From contig CAZVMN010000004.1 of assembly GCA_964629015.1 (NCBI GenBank), forward strand, positions 62,001 through 126,000: a stretch of 64,000 nucleotides of DNA, written 5' to 3'. How positions within the stretch are numbered: the first letter of the stretch is position 1; each line of letters begins with the position of its first letter. This document shows, piece by piece, positions 25,426 through 34,309 of this stretch. Made by a program: the position numbers and the translations under genes. This DNA comes from Oceanococcus sp964629015. Lineage in GTDB: Bacteria; Pseudomonadota; Gammaproteobacteria; Nevskiales; Oceanococcaceae. The notes below the pieces were generated by a model. The model was given only the letters and a program-made list of their open reading frames with translations, was not told where the DNA came from and did not search any database.

Positions 25426-25704
25426 CTACGACTGCTCGGAGATGATCAGTCGAGGCGGACGATCCAAGCAATCGGTCTTCTGCTCGCCAGCGGCGTCGGT
25501 ATAGCTGCGTGAGGCCTTGTAGTCCTGATCCGGAATGGGCGGAATCATGTAAGCCGGGTCACGCGGCGGCAATTCGCCGTTGTCGACGCTCTGCAGATCC
25601 GGGTATTCCTGTGCGTTCAGGTAGGCCCCATCAAACGCGCACTGGCGTGCGCTGCAAGCCATCAGAAACATGCTGACAAGGCTGATGCCAAGGATACGAA
25701 TCAA
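25426..25704 (-). CDS. Very short BamC-like lipoprotein
   Basis: A 92-residue lipoprotein with lipobox LMAC at about 14-17. After the cysteine it carries an extended, Pro-rich stretch: GAYLNAQEYPDLQ, AYMIPPIPDQDY and LDRPPRLI. This resembles the unstructured N-terminal region of BamC, which binds BamD, and the position behind dapA is where bamC lies in E. coli. Both BamC helix-grip domains are missing. The start is TTG inside the dapA stop (TTGA), with AGGAG seven bases upstream, so it is translationally coupled to dapA. The BamC link is inference from order and pattern. Confidence 0.7.
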   Translation of the reverse strand: MIRILGISLVSMFLMACSARQCAFDGAYLNAQEYPDLQSVDNGELPPRDPAYMIPPIPDQDYKASRSYTDAAGEQKTDCLDRPPRLIISEQS

Positions 25705-26591
25705 AACGAAACTCCTGCCTGAGCCATGGCTTTTTCAACCAAGGGATAAAACTCTTCTGCCAAAGGGGTCATGGGCAGGCGAATTCCTTCCGGAATCCGG
25801 CCCATCCGGTTGAGCGCCCATTTGACCGGAATCGGGTTGGGTTCAACGAACAAGTGCTGATGCAAGCCCGCCAAATCGGCATCCAGTGACATCGCCAACT
25901 CCCGATCACCGTTGATGGCCGCCATGCACATTTGATGCATTTGTGCCGGCGCCACGTTGGCGGTCACGGAGACATCCCCGCGCGCACCTATCAACATGGA
26001 CGCACACGCCGTGGCGTCATCACCGGTGTAGACCACGAAGCCGGGGTCCAGTTCGACCAAGGCCTTGATCCGTTCCAATGTCCCTGTGGCCTCTTTGATG
26101 CCCACTATGGCTTCGCATGGCAACAGCCGCGCAACCGTCTCCGGTTTCAGGTCGCAGGCGGTGCGCCCGGGCACGTTATACAGAATCAGCGGCCCGTCGG
26201 CGTTCTCAGCAATCGCCGCATAGTGACGATAAAGCCCTTCCTGAGTGGGTTTGTTGTAGTAGGGGGTGACCAGCAAACAAGCATCAGCACCCACTGAAAA
26301 GGCTTCACGGGTCAGCAATTGGGCCTCGGCCGTGGCGTTTGCGCCGGTGCCGGCAATGACCGGAATACGCTTGGCCACCTTGTTGATGGTGTACTGAATC
26401 ACCTGCAGATGTTCAGCCACACCCAAGGTGGCGGATTCACCGGTGGTGCCAACAGAAACGATGGCGTCAGTGCCTTGTTCAATATGCCACTCAATAAGGC
26501 GATCAAGACACGGATAATCCACCGTGCCGTCTGCACTCATCGGGGTGACCAGGGCGACCAGGCTGCCCTTGATTTCAGTTCGGTATGTCAT
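25701..26591 (-). CDS. dapA: 4-hydroxy-tetrahydrodipicolinate synthase
   Basis: A 296-residue aldolase-type TIM barrel that condenses pyruvate with aspartate semialdehyde, the first step to diaminopimelate and lysine. Active-site residues are visible: TTGES at 49-53, Tyr138 in LYNVPGRT and the Schiff-base Lys166 in GIKEATG. Start ATG 26591 matches the family N-terminus. It is divergent from gcvR and overlaps the BamC-like gene, an arrangement close to E. coli dapA/bamC and gcvR/bcp. A TATAAT lies only nine bases upstream of the start codon. Confidence 0.96.
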   Translation of the reverse strand: MTYRTEIKGSLVALVTPMSADGTVDYPCLDRLIEWHIEQGTDAIVSVGTTGESATLGVAEHLQVIQYTINKVAKRIPVIAGTGANATAEAQLLTREAFSVGADACLLVTPYYNKPTQEGLYRHYAAIAENADGPLILYNVPGRTACDLKPETVARLLPCEAIVGIKEATGTLERIKALVELDPGFVVYTGDDATACASMLIGARGDVSVTANVAPAQMHQMCMAAINGDRELAMSLDADLAGLHQHLFVEPNPIPVKWALNRMGRIPEGIRLPMTPLAEEFYPLVEKAMAQAGVSF

Positions 26592-26600
26592 GGCGCGGCG

Positions 26601-26606
26601 ATTATA
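26601..26606 (-). promoter_or_regulatory. -10 element immediately upstream of dapA
   Basis: A consensus TATAAT on the minus strand ends nine bases before ATG 26591. A transcript begun from it would have a leader of only a few bases. No good -35 is seen at 17 bases, so the promoter is not certain. Confidence 0.5.
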
Positions 26607-26669
26607 CATTCCACAGCCCCCGGCTGGCGGTTACACTCTTCCTGCACTCACGATTCCTTAGCGACGGGC

Positions 26670-27209
26670 ATGCCGGACATCCACAAATATCTCATCATCA
26701 ATGCTCTTGGCGCCTGGCGGGACAATCTCAGCGCCAGACTCATCAAGGAGATTCGCGAACGCGGCTGCGAAATTCTGGACTGCCGGATCGGCATGCTGGG
26801 CGATGCGATGACCGCCCAACTGATGGTGTCCGGCAACTGGAGCAGTGTAGGCAAACTTGAGACTGCGCTACCCGCTATCGGTGACAAATTGGAAATCGAG
26901 CTCAGCGGCTTACGCACCCGCGACCGAAGCGAACGCCCCGATACCCGCCCGTACGCGGTAGAGATCAACGCCCCGCAGCAACCGGATCTGCTGCCGGCCC
27001 TGATCGAATTCTTCAACAACCAGGACACCGTGGTCGCCGAACTGGTCTGCCAGGACTACAGCGCGGGCCAGACCGGTGCGCGCATGGTCAACATCCAAAT
27101 GGTAGTCCTGGTACCGATCACAGCTCAACCACCGGCATTGCGCGAATCCTTCATGGACACCTGCGATGAGCTCAACGCCGACGGCATGCTCGACCCCATC
27201 AAATCCTGA
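26670..27209 (+). CDS. gcvR: GcvR-like ACT-domain regulator
   Basis: A 179-residue protein made of two ACT domains (about 5-80 and 92-165), matching the glycine cleavage system repressor GcvR, which in E. coli acts by binding GcvA rather than DNA. It begins MPDIHKYLIINALG. The neighbours (dapA divergent, bcp 35 bases downstream) match the E. coli order and support the name. No gcv genes are nearby. The regulatory action here is inferred from the family. Confidence 0.83.
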   Translation: MPDIHKYLIINALGAWRDNLSARLIKEIRERGCEILDCRIGMLGDAMTAQLMVSGNWSSVGKLETALPAIGDKLEIELSGLRTRDRSERPDTRPYAVEINAPQQPDLLPALIEFFNNQDTVVAELVCQDYSAGQTGARMVNIQMVVLVPITAQPPALRESFMDTCDELNADGMLDPIKS

Positions 27210-27244
27210 TACGCCTTTGCAAACCACCACAGACGGAGAAATGT

Positions 27245-27706
27245 ATGAATCTTAAGCTGGGTGATGCCTTACCTGCGCTTGCGCTGCCCGCCACGGGAGA
27301 TCAAACGATCGCCCTGGACAAACTGCCGCAGCGCATCGTGATTGTGTATTTCTACCCCAAGGACAGCACCCCCGGCTGCACCACCGAAGGTCGCGACTTT
27401 GCGGCACTGCATGATCAGTTTGTCGCGGCCGATGCCTGTGTCTTGGGCGCATCCAAAGACAGCATCCGGCGTCACGAAAACTTCAAAGCCAAACAGGAAT
27501 TTCCGTTCGAGTTGCTGTCCGATGAAGACGAAACGCTGTGCCAGGCCTTTGGCGTGATTCAGGAAAAGAAGCTCTACGGCAAAACCTACCTGGGCATCGT
27601 GCGCAGCACGTTCGTTTTCGTTGACGGCAAGCTGGCCAAAATCTGGCCCCAGGTCAAAGTCAAAGGTCACGCCGAAGAGGTTCTGGCGTTCGTCCAATCC
27701 GCCTAA
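27245..27706 (+). CDS. bcp: Thioredoxin-dependent thiol peroxidase (Bcp/PrxQ)
   Basis: A 153-residue peroxiredoxin. YPKDSTPGCTTEG holds the peroxidatic cysteine (Cys45) with its Thr and Arg partners. The resolving cysteine found five residues later in E. coli Bcp is replaced by Arg50; other cysteines are at 65 and 99, so it may use a different resolving residue or a one-Cys mechanism. It detoxifies hydrogen peroxide and organic hydroperoxides using thioredoxin. It follows gcvR, as in E. coli. Confidence 0.93.
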   Translation: MNLKLGDALPALALPATGDQTIALDKLPQRIVIVYFYPKDSTPGCTTEGRDFAALHDQFVAADACVLGASKDSIRRHENFKAKQEFPFELLSDEDETLCQAFGVIQEKKLYGKTYLGIVRSTFVFVDGKLAKIWPQVKVKGHAEEVLAFVQSA

Positions 27707-27719
27707 CCGGATATCTCTG

Positions 27720-29147
27720 ATGAGCCAACGTCTGTTTGTACTGGACACCAATGTCCTGATGCACGACCCCTCCTGCCTGTTCCGTTTTGAAGAACACGAC
27801 CTGTTCTTGCCCATGGTGGTGCTGGAAGAACTCGACAACGGCAAGAAAGGCATGTCGGAAGTGTCGCGCAACGTGCGCCAGGTCAGTCGCTATATGGACA
27901 CCTTGCTGACCGACAAATCCGACGCCGAAATCACTCAAGGCCTCGCGCTGTCGGAACTGCAGGCGCTGGACAACGAGGCGCATGCCAGCGGGCGTCTGTT
28001 CTTTCAGACCGAGCATCTGGAGACCGACCTGCCGCGCAGCCTGCCGGGCAACAAACCGGACAACACCATCCTCAACACCGCGCTGGCGTTGCAGTCGGCG
28101 ATGCCGGACCGCCAAGTCACCCTGGTCTCCAAAGACATCAACCTGCGCATCAAAGCGGCGATTGTCGGCGTCGATGCCGAGGACTATCAGAACGATCGCG
28201 TGCTCGACGATCTTGACCTGCTCTACAGCGGTTATGAGGTCCTGCCGTCAGATTTCTGGAATCGCCAACCCGACGGGCTCAAGTCATGGACCGATGAGGT
28301 CGGCCGCACCTTTTATGAGGTGCACGGTGAGGACACCAGCACCTGGCACCCCAACCAGTTCTTCCATATCGCGCATGACGAGACCGACGAACAGGCCGGA
28401 GCCAGCGACAACCAGATGGAATTGCTGGTCCGCAATGTCAGCCAGCATGCGGCCAAACTGGAGCTGATTCGCGATTACCGTGAAGGCAAAAGCAGCGCCT
28501 GGGGCGTGCACGCGCGCAACCGCGAGCAGAACTACGCCCTCAACCTGCTAATGGACCCGGACATCGAGTTCGTCACCCTGCTTGGCGCTGCCGGTACTGG
28601 CAAGACCTTGCTCACCCTGGCAGCAGGCTTGGCGCAGGTTCTGGATGAGCCGCGCTATCGCGAAATCATCATGACCCGCGTGACCGTCCCAGTCGGCGAA
28701 GACATTGGTTTTTTGCCAGGAACCGAAGAGGAAAAAATGACCCCCTGGATGGGCGCGCTGATGGACAATCTGGAAGTCCTCACCGGCACACTGGACGGGG
28801 GCGATTGGGAACGCGCCGCAACCAACGAGTTGCTGTCCAAGCGCATCAAGATCCGCTCGCTCAACTTCATGCGTGGGCGCACCTTCCTCAACCGTTTTCT
28901 GATCCTGGACGAGGCGCAGAACCTGACGTCGAAGCAAATGAAAACGCTGATCACCCGTGCGGGCCCGGGCACCAAGATCGTGTGCTTGGGCAATCTGTCA
29001 CAAATCGACACGCCATATCTGACCGAGACCACCTCAGGTCTGACTTATGTCGTCGACCGCTTCCGCGACTGGCCGCATGGTGGACACGTCACCTTGGCGC
29101 GCGGCGAACGCTCGCGTCTGGCCGACTTCGCGTCAAACAACCTCTAA
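27720..29147 (+). CDS. PIN-PhoH fusion protein (PhoH2/YlaK type)
   Basis: A 475-residue protein. The N-terminal PIN ribonuclease domain (about 1-150) has acidic residues in FVLDTNVLMHD, VVLEELDN and DNTI and the SKDINLR segment. The C-terminal PhoH ATPase (about 265-475) has Walker A GAAGTGKT at 289-296 and Walker B LILDEAQN. PhoH2 proteins are described as ATP-dependent RNA unwinding and cleaving enzymes. It starts 14 bases after bcp and is probably in the same operon. Confidence 0.92.
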   Translation: MSQRLFVLDTNVLMHDPSCLFRFEEHDLFLPMVVLEELDNGKKGMSEVSRNVRQVSRYMDTLLTDKSDAEITQGLALSELQALDNEAHASGRLFFQTEHLETDLPRSLPGNKPDNTILNTALALQSAMPDRQVTLVSKDINLRIKAAIVGVDAEDYQNDRVLDDLDLLYSGYEVLPSDFWNRQPDGLKSWTDEVGRTFYEVHGEDTSTWHPNQFFHIAHDETDEQAGASDNQMELLVRNVSQHAAKLELIRDYREGKSSAWGVHARNREQNYALNLLMDPDIEFVTLLGAAGTGKTLLTLAAGLAQVLDEPRYREIIMTRVTVPVGEDIGFLPGTEEEKMTPWMGALMDNLEVLTGTLDGGDWERAATNELLSKRIKIRSLNFMRGRTFLNRFLILDEAQNLTSKQMKTLITRAGPGTKIVCLGNLSQIDTPYLTETTSGLTYVVDRFRDWPHGGHVTLARGERSRLADFASNNL

Positions 29148-29193
29148 AACCACATCGGGGTGCCGGCACGCTCGCCGGCATCGCCCAGGCCAA

Positions 29194-29856
29194 TCAGATC
29201 TCGGTTTTGACCAATCCCAGGCGCACCGCCTCAATTGTCGCCTCGGACCGATTGTTGACATCAAGTTTGCGGTAAATCGATTTGACGTAACCGGAGGCCG
29301 TGTTGGTCGTGACCTGCATGTGCTCGGCCACTTCACTCACCTTCCAGCCTTTGGCCACCAAGGTCAGCGTTTGTTTTTCGCGCGGACTCAAGCGCACATT
29401 CCTATCACTTGCGGGTTCGGGCTCGGCAAAAACGGCCATCAAGCGTCGGGCAATGGTCGGTGACAACGGCGGTTCACCCTGAATAATGCCTTTGAGGGCC
29501 GCAGAGACTTTTTGCGCCGGCTGATCCTTGAGCAAATAGCCCTGTGCCCCCGCACGCAAGGCGGGAAACACATGATGATCATCGGTGTATATGGTGGTCA
29601 CAATGCGAACACAGTCAGGCTGCTGCGTGGCCAGCAGCCGGATCAGATCCAGCCCGCTGCCGTCGGGTAAACCCAGATCAAGCAACGCCAGATCAAACTG
29701 CTGACTCGCGATCAGCTTGCGCCCTTGCGCGACATTTTCCGCCTGGCTGATGCTCAGCTCAGGAAAAGTTTCGCGCGCACGCGCCAGCAACCACTCCGCG
29801 GTGGCGGGCTGATCCTCCACAATCAAAGCGTGCTTTAGAACAGGTGTCGTTTGCAT
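29194..29856 (-). CDS. NarL/LuxR-type response regulator
   Basis: A 220-residue regulator. The receiver domain (about 7-125) has the phosphoacceptor in LLDLGLPDG (Asp60), and a LuxR-type helix-turn-helix occupies about 150-215 (LSPREKQTLTLVAKGWKVSE). The adjacent upstream gene is a HisKA_3 sensor kinase separated by 44 bases, so the two form a two-component pair. Targets are unknown; the divergent Ser/Thr kinase gene is one candidate. Confidence 0.92.
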   Translation of the reverse strand: MQTTPVLKHALIVEDQPATAEWLLARARETFPELSISQAENVAQGRKLIASQQFDLALLDLGLPDGSGLDLIRLLATQQPDCVRIVTTIYTDDHHVFPALRAGAQGYLLKDQPAQKVSAALKGIIQGEPPLSPTIARRLMAVFAEPEPASDRNVRLSPREKQTLTLVAKGWKVSEVAEHMQVTTNTASGYVKSIYRKLDVNNRSEATIEAVRLGLVKTEI

Positions 29857-29900
29857 ACGCGCAACAATAGGCCCCTTGAGGCAAAGGTGTGAGCCCCGAT

Positions 29901-30620
29901 TCAGGGGGAAGGCGGCAGCGGGAACTCCAGCACAATTTTGGTCCCGCCTTGCGTGCCTTCGGTCCAGTTCACGCGCCCATGCAACTCCTCGGCTCGCGAG
30001 CGGATGTTACCCGTGCCGGCACCGCTGGATGTGTCTGCGTCGGTATGCGGCGTCGGCCCGTCATCAGTGTAATCCAGCAACAATCGGTCTCCCGCGCATC
30101 GGGCTCGAATCCGCAGCTGCTGGGCGCCGCCGTGGCGCAACGCGTTGGTCACCGCCTCGCGCGAAATCCGAAACAGGTGCAAGGCCTCGCTTTCACTCAA
30201 TGGCGGGTCCGGCACATCGGCGCTGATATCCCATTGCAGCACGCCACCGGCAATGTCGAGGCGTTGCTCGGTTTCATCGCGAATTTGCCCGAGCACTTGC
30301 AGCAAACTCCCGCTGGCATTGTGTCCACGAGAAACCACATCACGCAGGTCCTGCATGATCTCGCGCACCTGATCCGCCTGTGCACTGTCCCCCAAAGTGT
30401 GCAGCAGCGTCAGCAGCTTGCTGCCGATATCATCGTGGATGTCACGATAAATCCGCCGACGCTCGGCATCCGCCGCATCATGCGCCGATGACGATGCCCG
30501 TTGTTCCTCCGCTACGTCGTCCTGAGTTGGGGGCAAGGTGTGCAACCGCCAACGAACGATCAGCCCACCAAGGACAGCGCCGAACAACACAGCGAAAAGC
30601 GCAAACAGCGCAGAGTTCAT
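29901..30620 (-). CDS. Sensor histidine kinase (NarX/DesK-like, HisKA_3)
   Basis: A 239-residue kinase with one N-terminal membrane helix (about 3-25), a short linker, the dimerisation box IYRDIHDDIGSKLL (His62) and a C-terminal ATPase domain with NALRHGG as N-box and later D/G boxes (DYTDDGP, GTGNIRSRA, GGTKIVLEFP). No separate sensor domain is present, so the signal would be sensed within or near the membrane. The start is ATG 30620 with GGAG ten bases upstream. It pairs with the downstream NarL-type regulator. Confidence 0.9.
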   Translation of the reverse strand: MNSALFALFAVLFGAVLGGLIVRWRLHTLPPTQDDVAEEQRASSSAHDAADAERRRIYRDIHDDIGSKLLTLLHTLGDSAQADQVREIMQDLRDVVSRGHNASGSLLQVLGQIRDETEQRLDIAGGVLQWDISADVPDPPLSESEALHLFRISREAVTNALRHGGAQQLRIRARCAGDRLLLDYTDDGPTPHTDADTSSGAGTGNIRSRAEELHGRVNWTEGTQGGTKIVLEFPLPPSP

Positions 30621-30779
30621 CGGTGACATTCTCCAAAAAGGCGACGGCGACAAGCGACGGATACAAGGGTTTCATCCTACTAAAAAGCCACCATGCAAGG
30701 GTTCAAAGCGGCAGAGTCAGCGACCTTGAACCGCCTCAGCTAGAATCCACAAGATACCGATTGGCGACCACTTCAAAGC

Positions 30780-33128
30780 ATGGAAACGAGCTCCACGAAT
30801 TCTCTCGGACACATCGGAAGTTATCGCCTGACTCGATTACTCGGTGAAGGTACCGGGGGACGCGTTTACCTCGCGCATCAGGATCAGCCCGCTCGCGATG
30901 TCGCGGTCAAGGTGTTGCTGGCTCAGTCCGCGCTGGCTCGCAAGCGCTTCGAACGCGAAGCCGAGTTACTTGCAGCCCTGGAACACAACAACATCGCCCG
31001 GCTTTACGAATCTGGCGCAGGCACCACCCCCTTGGGTGACGCCCCTTATCTGGTGATGGAGTTGGTGCGCGGCAGCGACATCGCACAGTATGCCCGCAGC
31101 CATGCGCTGTCCGATGCCGACAAGCTCGGCCTGATCGTGAAGATCGCCAGAGCCGTGCATTTTGCCCACACCAACGGGGTGATTCATCGCGACCTCAAAC
31201 CGGGCAACATCCTGATCAATGAGCACGGCGAACCCAAAATTCTGGATTTTGGTATCGCGCGCGTCGTCGATGTCGATCAAGCCGATATGACGCGTGCCGG
31301 AGAAGTGCTCGGCACACTTGCCTATATGAGCCCGGAGCAACTCAACGGCCAGGGCGTGAATGCCGATGCGAGCAGCGATGTGTATGCGCTGGGCGTGATC
31401 ACCTATGAATTGCTGAGCGGCCGATCGCCCTATCCTGATCTGAAAACTGACACGCTGCTCTCAGCAATCACGCGCTTGAACCGAGAACGCCCAGTGCCGC
31501 TCTCGCAGGACCTGCCTCATGCGCGCGGCGATCTCGAAACGATCGTCATGAAAGCCATCGCTTTCGACACCTCGGCACGCTATGCCTCAGCGGCCGAGTT
31601 CGCTGCGGACATTGAGCGGTTTTTGCACAAACGACCGATCGAGGCTCGCCCGCCGACCCTCAGCTACACACTGAACCTGTTCGCCCGGCGGCACAAAGCC
31701 GCGACGGCCGCCGCTGGCGTCATCGTGCTTGCATTGCTGGCGGCCGTTTCGGTCTCATTGCGCTTTGCCTATTCCGAAGCACAAGCCCGCAACGTTGCCG
31801 AACAGCGTGCCGACGAGCGCGAGGCCGTCAACCAATTCCTCATCGGTATGCTCTCAGCGGCCGATCCCGAGCACGCACTGGGTGAACGTGTCACCGTGCT
31901 TCATGTGCTCGACGTGGCCCGAGCGGAGCTGACAGGCCGCAATGATCTGTCACCAACCAGTCGCTTTCAGCTGCAGCGCTCATTGGGCAATACCTACGTC
32001 ACCTTGGGGCGTGCCGACGACGGTTTGGCTCTGCTTCGCGCGGCCAGCCAGACACAGCCGAGCCAAACAGATCCTCGACTGGCGATTGAGATCGGCGAAG
32101 CACTGACCGCCAATGGCCAGGAACAAGAAGCCCTGGACTGGCTGGACAACCTGTCTCAATCCGAAACCGCCTCGACCGATACACGCATCCGCCGCGAGGT
32201 CGCCCGCGCCGATGCGTTGTTGCTGCTGGGCCGCTTCCCGGAAGCCGAAAAGCTTTTGCACGACTTGAACGAGCAGGTCCAGAAATCCCTGGACCTCGCC
32301 CCTCAGAGCGAGCTGGCCATGCGCATTCTGAGCGGCTACGGCCAAGCCTTGCAGCAGCAAGGCAAGTACAAGGAGGCATTACCCGTCGCGCAGAGTGCAG
32401 TTGAGCGCATGCGCGCGCACTGGGGGCCCGATCACCCTCGCACCACCAACGCTGAAGAAGTCGTTGCCAACATTTACCAACAAAGCGGTGACGCGGAACG
32501 CGCACTGCAGATTTACCAGAACATCGCGCAGATCCGTCAGCGCGTGCTCGGCCCGGAACACCCGCACAGCCTATCCGCACTGAGCTCGGTGGGCAGCACG
32601 CTGGCTATTGTCGGACGGGCATCCGAAGGGCTGGAACCGGCACGCCGCGCCTACGAAGGCATACTTCACCAGTTGGGAGAGGATGCTGAACTCACCCGCG
32701 CGGTGGCCAGCTTGTACGCCTATGTGGCGGCCACAGCGGGCGAACGTGAGACCTCAGCCAAGATCAACCGCGCATTGATTGCCCAAGCTGAGCGCAAGCC
32801 CGAAGGGCCAGCCGTCAACGATCTGATCGAATACAACAACCTGGGCAACGACCTGCGCGTGCTGAATCGACTGGATGACGCCGTCGACACCTATGCCCGA
32901 CTGATCGCGCTCGCGCAAACCATGCTTGAGCCAGATCACCTTCATCTGGCGTTGTATCGCGGCAACTATGCCGAAGTCTTACGCCGGCACGGGGACTTCG
33001 ATGCGGCCGTCACTCAACTGAATCTTGCCATCCCGGTGGTCACGCAGGCGCTCGGCGCTGACCATGCGCGGACCACCTTGTTCGTCGAACGCCGCCAGCG
33101 CGCCAGCAAAGGTGACAGCGGTATCTGA
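30780..33128 (+). CDS. Membrane Ser/Thr protein kinase with C-terminal TPR domain
   Basis: A 782-residue protein. The Hanks-type kinase (about 14-285) has the glycine loop LGEGTGGRVYLA, VAVK (Lys44), HRDLKPGN (Asp137) and DFG (156-158), so it looks active. A single membrane helix at about 307-330 is followed by roughly 440 residues of tetratricopeptide repeats that would face the periplasm. It is divergent from a two-component pair. The TPR part may sense or recruit an envelope partner; substrates are unknown. Bacterial kinases of this architecture are common in some gammaproteobacteria but rarely characterised. Confidence 0.93.
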   Translation: METSSTNSLGHIGSYRLTRLLGEGTGGRVYLAHQDQPARDVAVKVLLAQSALARKRFEREAELLAALEHNNIARLYESGAGTTPLGDAPYLVMELVRGSDIAQYARSHALSDADKLGLIVKIARAVHFAHTNGVIHRDLKPGNILINEHGEPKILDFGIARVVDVDQADMTRAGEVLGTLAYMSPEQLNGQGVNADASSDVYALGVITYELLSGRSPYPDLKTDTLLSAITRLNRERPVPLSQDLPHARGDLETIVMKAIAFDTSARYASAAEFAADIERFLHKRPIEARPPTLSYTLNLFARRHKAATAAAGVIVLALLAAVSVSLRFAYSEAQARNVAEQRADEREAVNQFLIGMLSAADPEHALGERVTVLHVLDVARAELTGRNDLSPTSRFQLQRSLGNTYVTLGRADDGLALLRAASQTQPSQTDPRLAIEIGEALTANGQEQEALDWLDNLSQSETASTDTRIRREVARADALLLLGRFPEAEKLLHDLNEQVQKSLDLAPQSELAMRILSGYGQALQQQGKYKEALPVAQSAVERMRAHWGPDHPRTTNAEEVVANIYQQSGDAERALQIYQNIAQIRQRVLGPEHPHSLSALSSVGSTLAIVGRASEGLEPARRAYEGILHQLGEDAELTRAVASLYAYVAATAGERETSAKINRALIAQAERKPEGPAVNDLIEYNNLGNDLRVLNRLDDAVDTYARLIALAQTMLEPDHLHLALYRGNYAEVLRRHGDFDAAVTQLNLAIPVVTQALGADHARTTLFVERRQRASKGDSGI

Positions 33129-33141
33129 TCGCAATCGCGAT

Positions 33142-34242
33142 TCATCCCGCTGTAGGCTGCTCAGCAATCGGTTCGGTCTCGTGTTCTGGCTCCGGCGTAA
33201 TCTGTGACGGCCACGCCACCAGGATGGCGTTGACCACGGTGGCCAGCGGAATCGCAAAAAACACGCCCCAGAAGCCCCAGATGCCGCCAAAGAACAAGAC
33301 CGACGCAATGATCGCAACCGGGTGCAAATTGACCGCTTCTGAGAACAACAGCGGCACCAGCACATTGCCATCCAGCGCTTGGATCAGACCATACAGGAAG
33401 AAGATCCAGGTGAACTCTGGCCCGAATCCCCACTGCGCGTATGCGACCAACAACACCGGCACCGTGGCAACCAAGGCGCCGAGGTAAGGCACCAGCACGG
33501 AGACACCGACCAAGGCGGCCAATAAGGCAGCGTAGTTGAGATCGCGCCACACGAAGATGGCGAAGCTGACCACGCCGACAATCACGATCTCCACGAACTT
33601 GCCGCGCACATAGTTGGCCAATTGGCGGTCGACGTCACTCCAAACACGTCGAATCAAACCAATTTCCGTCGGCATGAACTGGTTCGCCCACTGCATGATG
33701 CGGGCCTTGTCCTTGAGCAGGAAAAACACCAGCAGCGGCACCAACACGAGGTAGATCGCGATGTACATCACACCGACACCCACTACCCAGGATCGGGCAA
33801 ACAACACATTGCGGAACTCGCCCACGCCTTGCGTCATCGACATCACCACCTGATCGACCTGAGCGGAGGTGAAGACCTGCGGGTAACGTTCCGGCAAGGT
33901 TTGCAAAAAATCACGCGTGCTGGAGATGATGAAAGGGATCTCCTGAACCACCTGCCCCGCCTGACGCATGATCAAGGGCACAAAGGCAAAGACCAGCAGC
34001 AACACGGCCGCCACAAAAGTGGACCAGACAATCAGCGTGGCGACCCAACGTGAGCAGTGATTGCGCTCAAGAATCGCGACGGGGCCTTCCAGAAGATACG
34101 CGAACACAATCGCTGCGAGCAGCGGCGACAGAATCTTGCCGAACCATGTGATGGTGAGCAGCGCAACAACCAGCACCACCGCCAGACTGACAATCTGGGG
34201 ATTGGCGAGATGACGGCGAAACCAGCTTCGTACTACATCCAT
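33142..34242 (-). CDS. AI-2E/PerM-family membrane protein
   Basis: A 366-residue polytopic protein with about eight hydrophobic segments, including paired N-terminal helices (ANPQIVSLAVVLVVALLTIT region) and the late conserved segment LVGVSVLVPYLGA with a C-terminal GGIWGFWGVFFAIPLATV. This is the PF01594 family. Known members have been linked to autoinducer-2 export and to ion/proton antiport; the role here cannot be assigned. It converges with the kinase gene and is divergent from the M48 protease gene. Confidence 0.9.
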   Translation of the reverse strand: MDVVRSWFRRHLANPQIVSLAVVLVVALLTITWFGKILSPLLAAIVFAYLLEGPVAILERNHCSRWVATLIVWSTFVAAVLLLVFAFVPLIMRQAGQVVQEIPFIISSTRDFLQTLPERYPQVFTSAQVDQVVMSMTQGVGEFRNVLFARSWVVGVGVMYIAIYLVLVPLLVFFLLKDKARIMQWANQFMPTEIGLIRRVWSDVDRQLANYVRGKFVEIVIVGVVSFAIFVWRDLNYAALLAALVGVSVLVPYLGALVATVPVLLVAYAQWGFGPEFTWIFFLYGLIQALDGNVLVPLLFSEAVNLHPVAIIASVLFFGGIWGFWGVFFAIPLATVVNAILVAWPSQITPEPEHETEPIAEQPTAG

Positions 34243-34309
34243 GAACTTTACAACCGCAAGACTGTTCTAAACTGTTCTTCAATCGACTGATCAGGCCATC
34301 GCAGCCACG

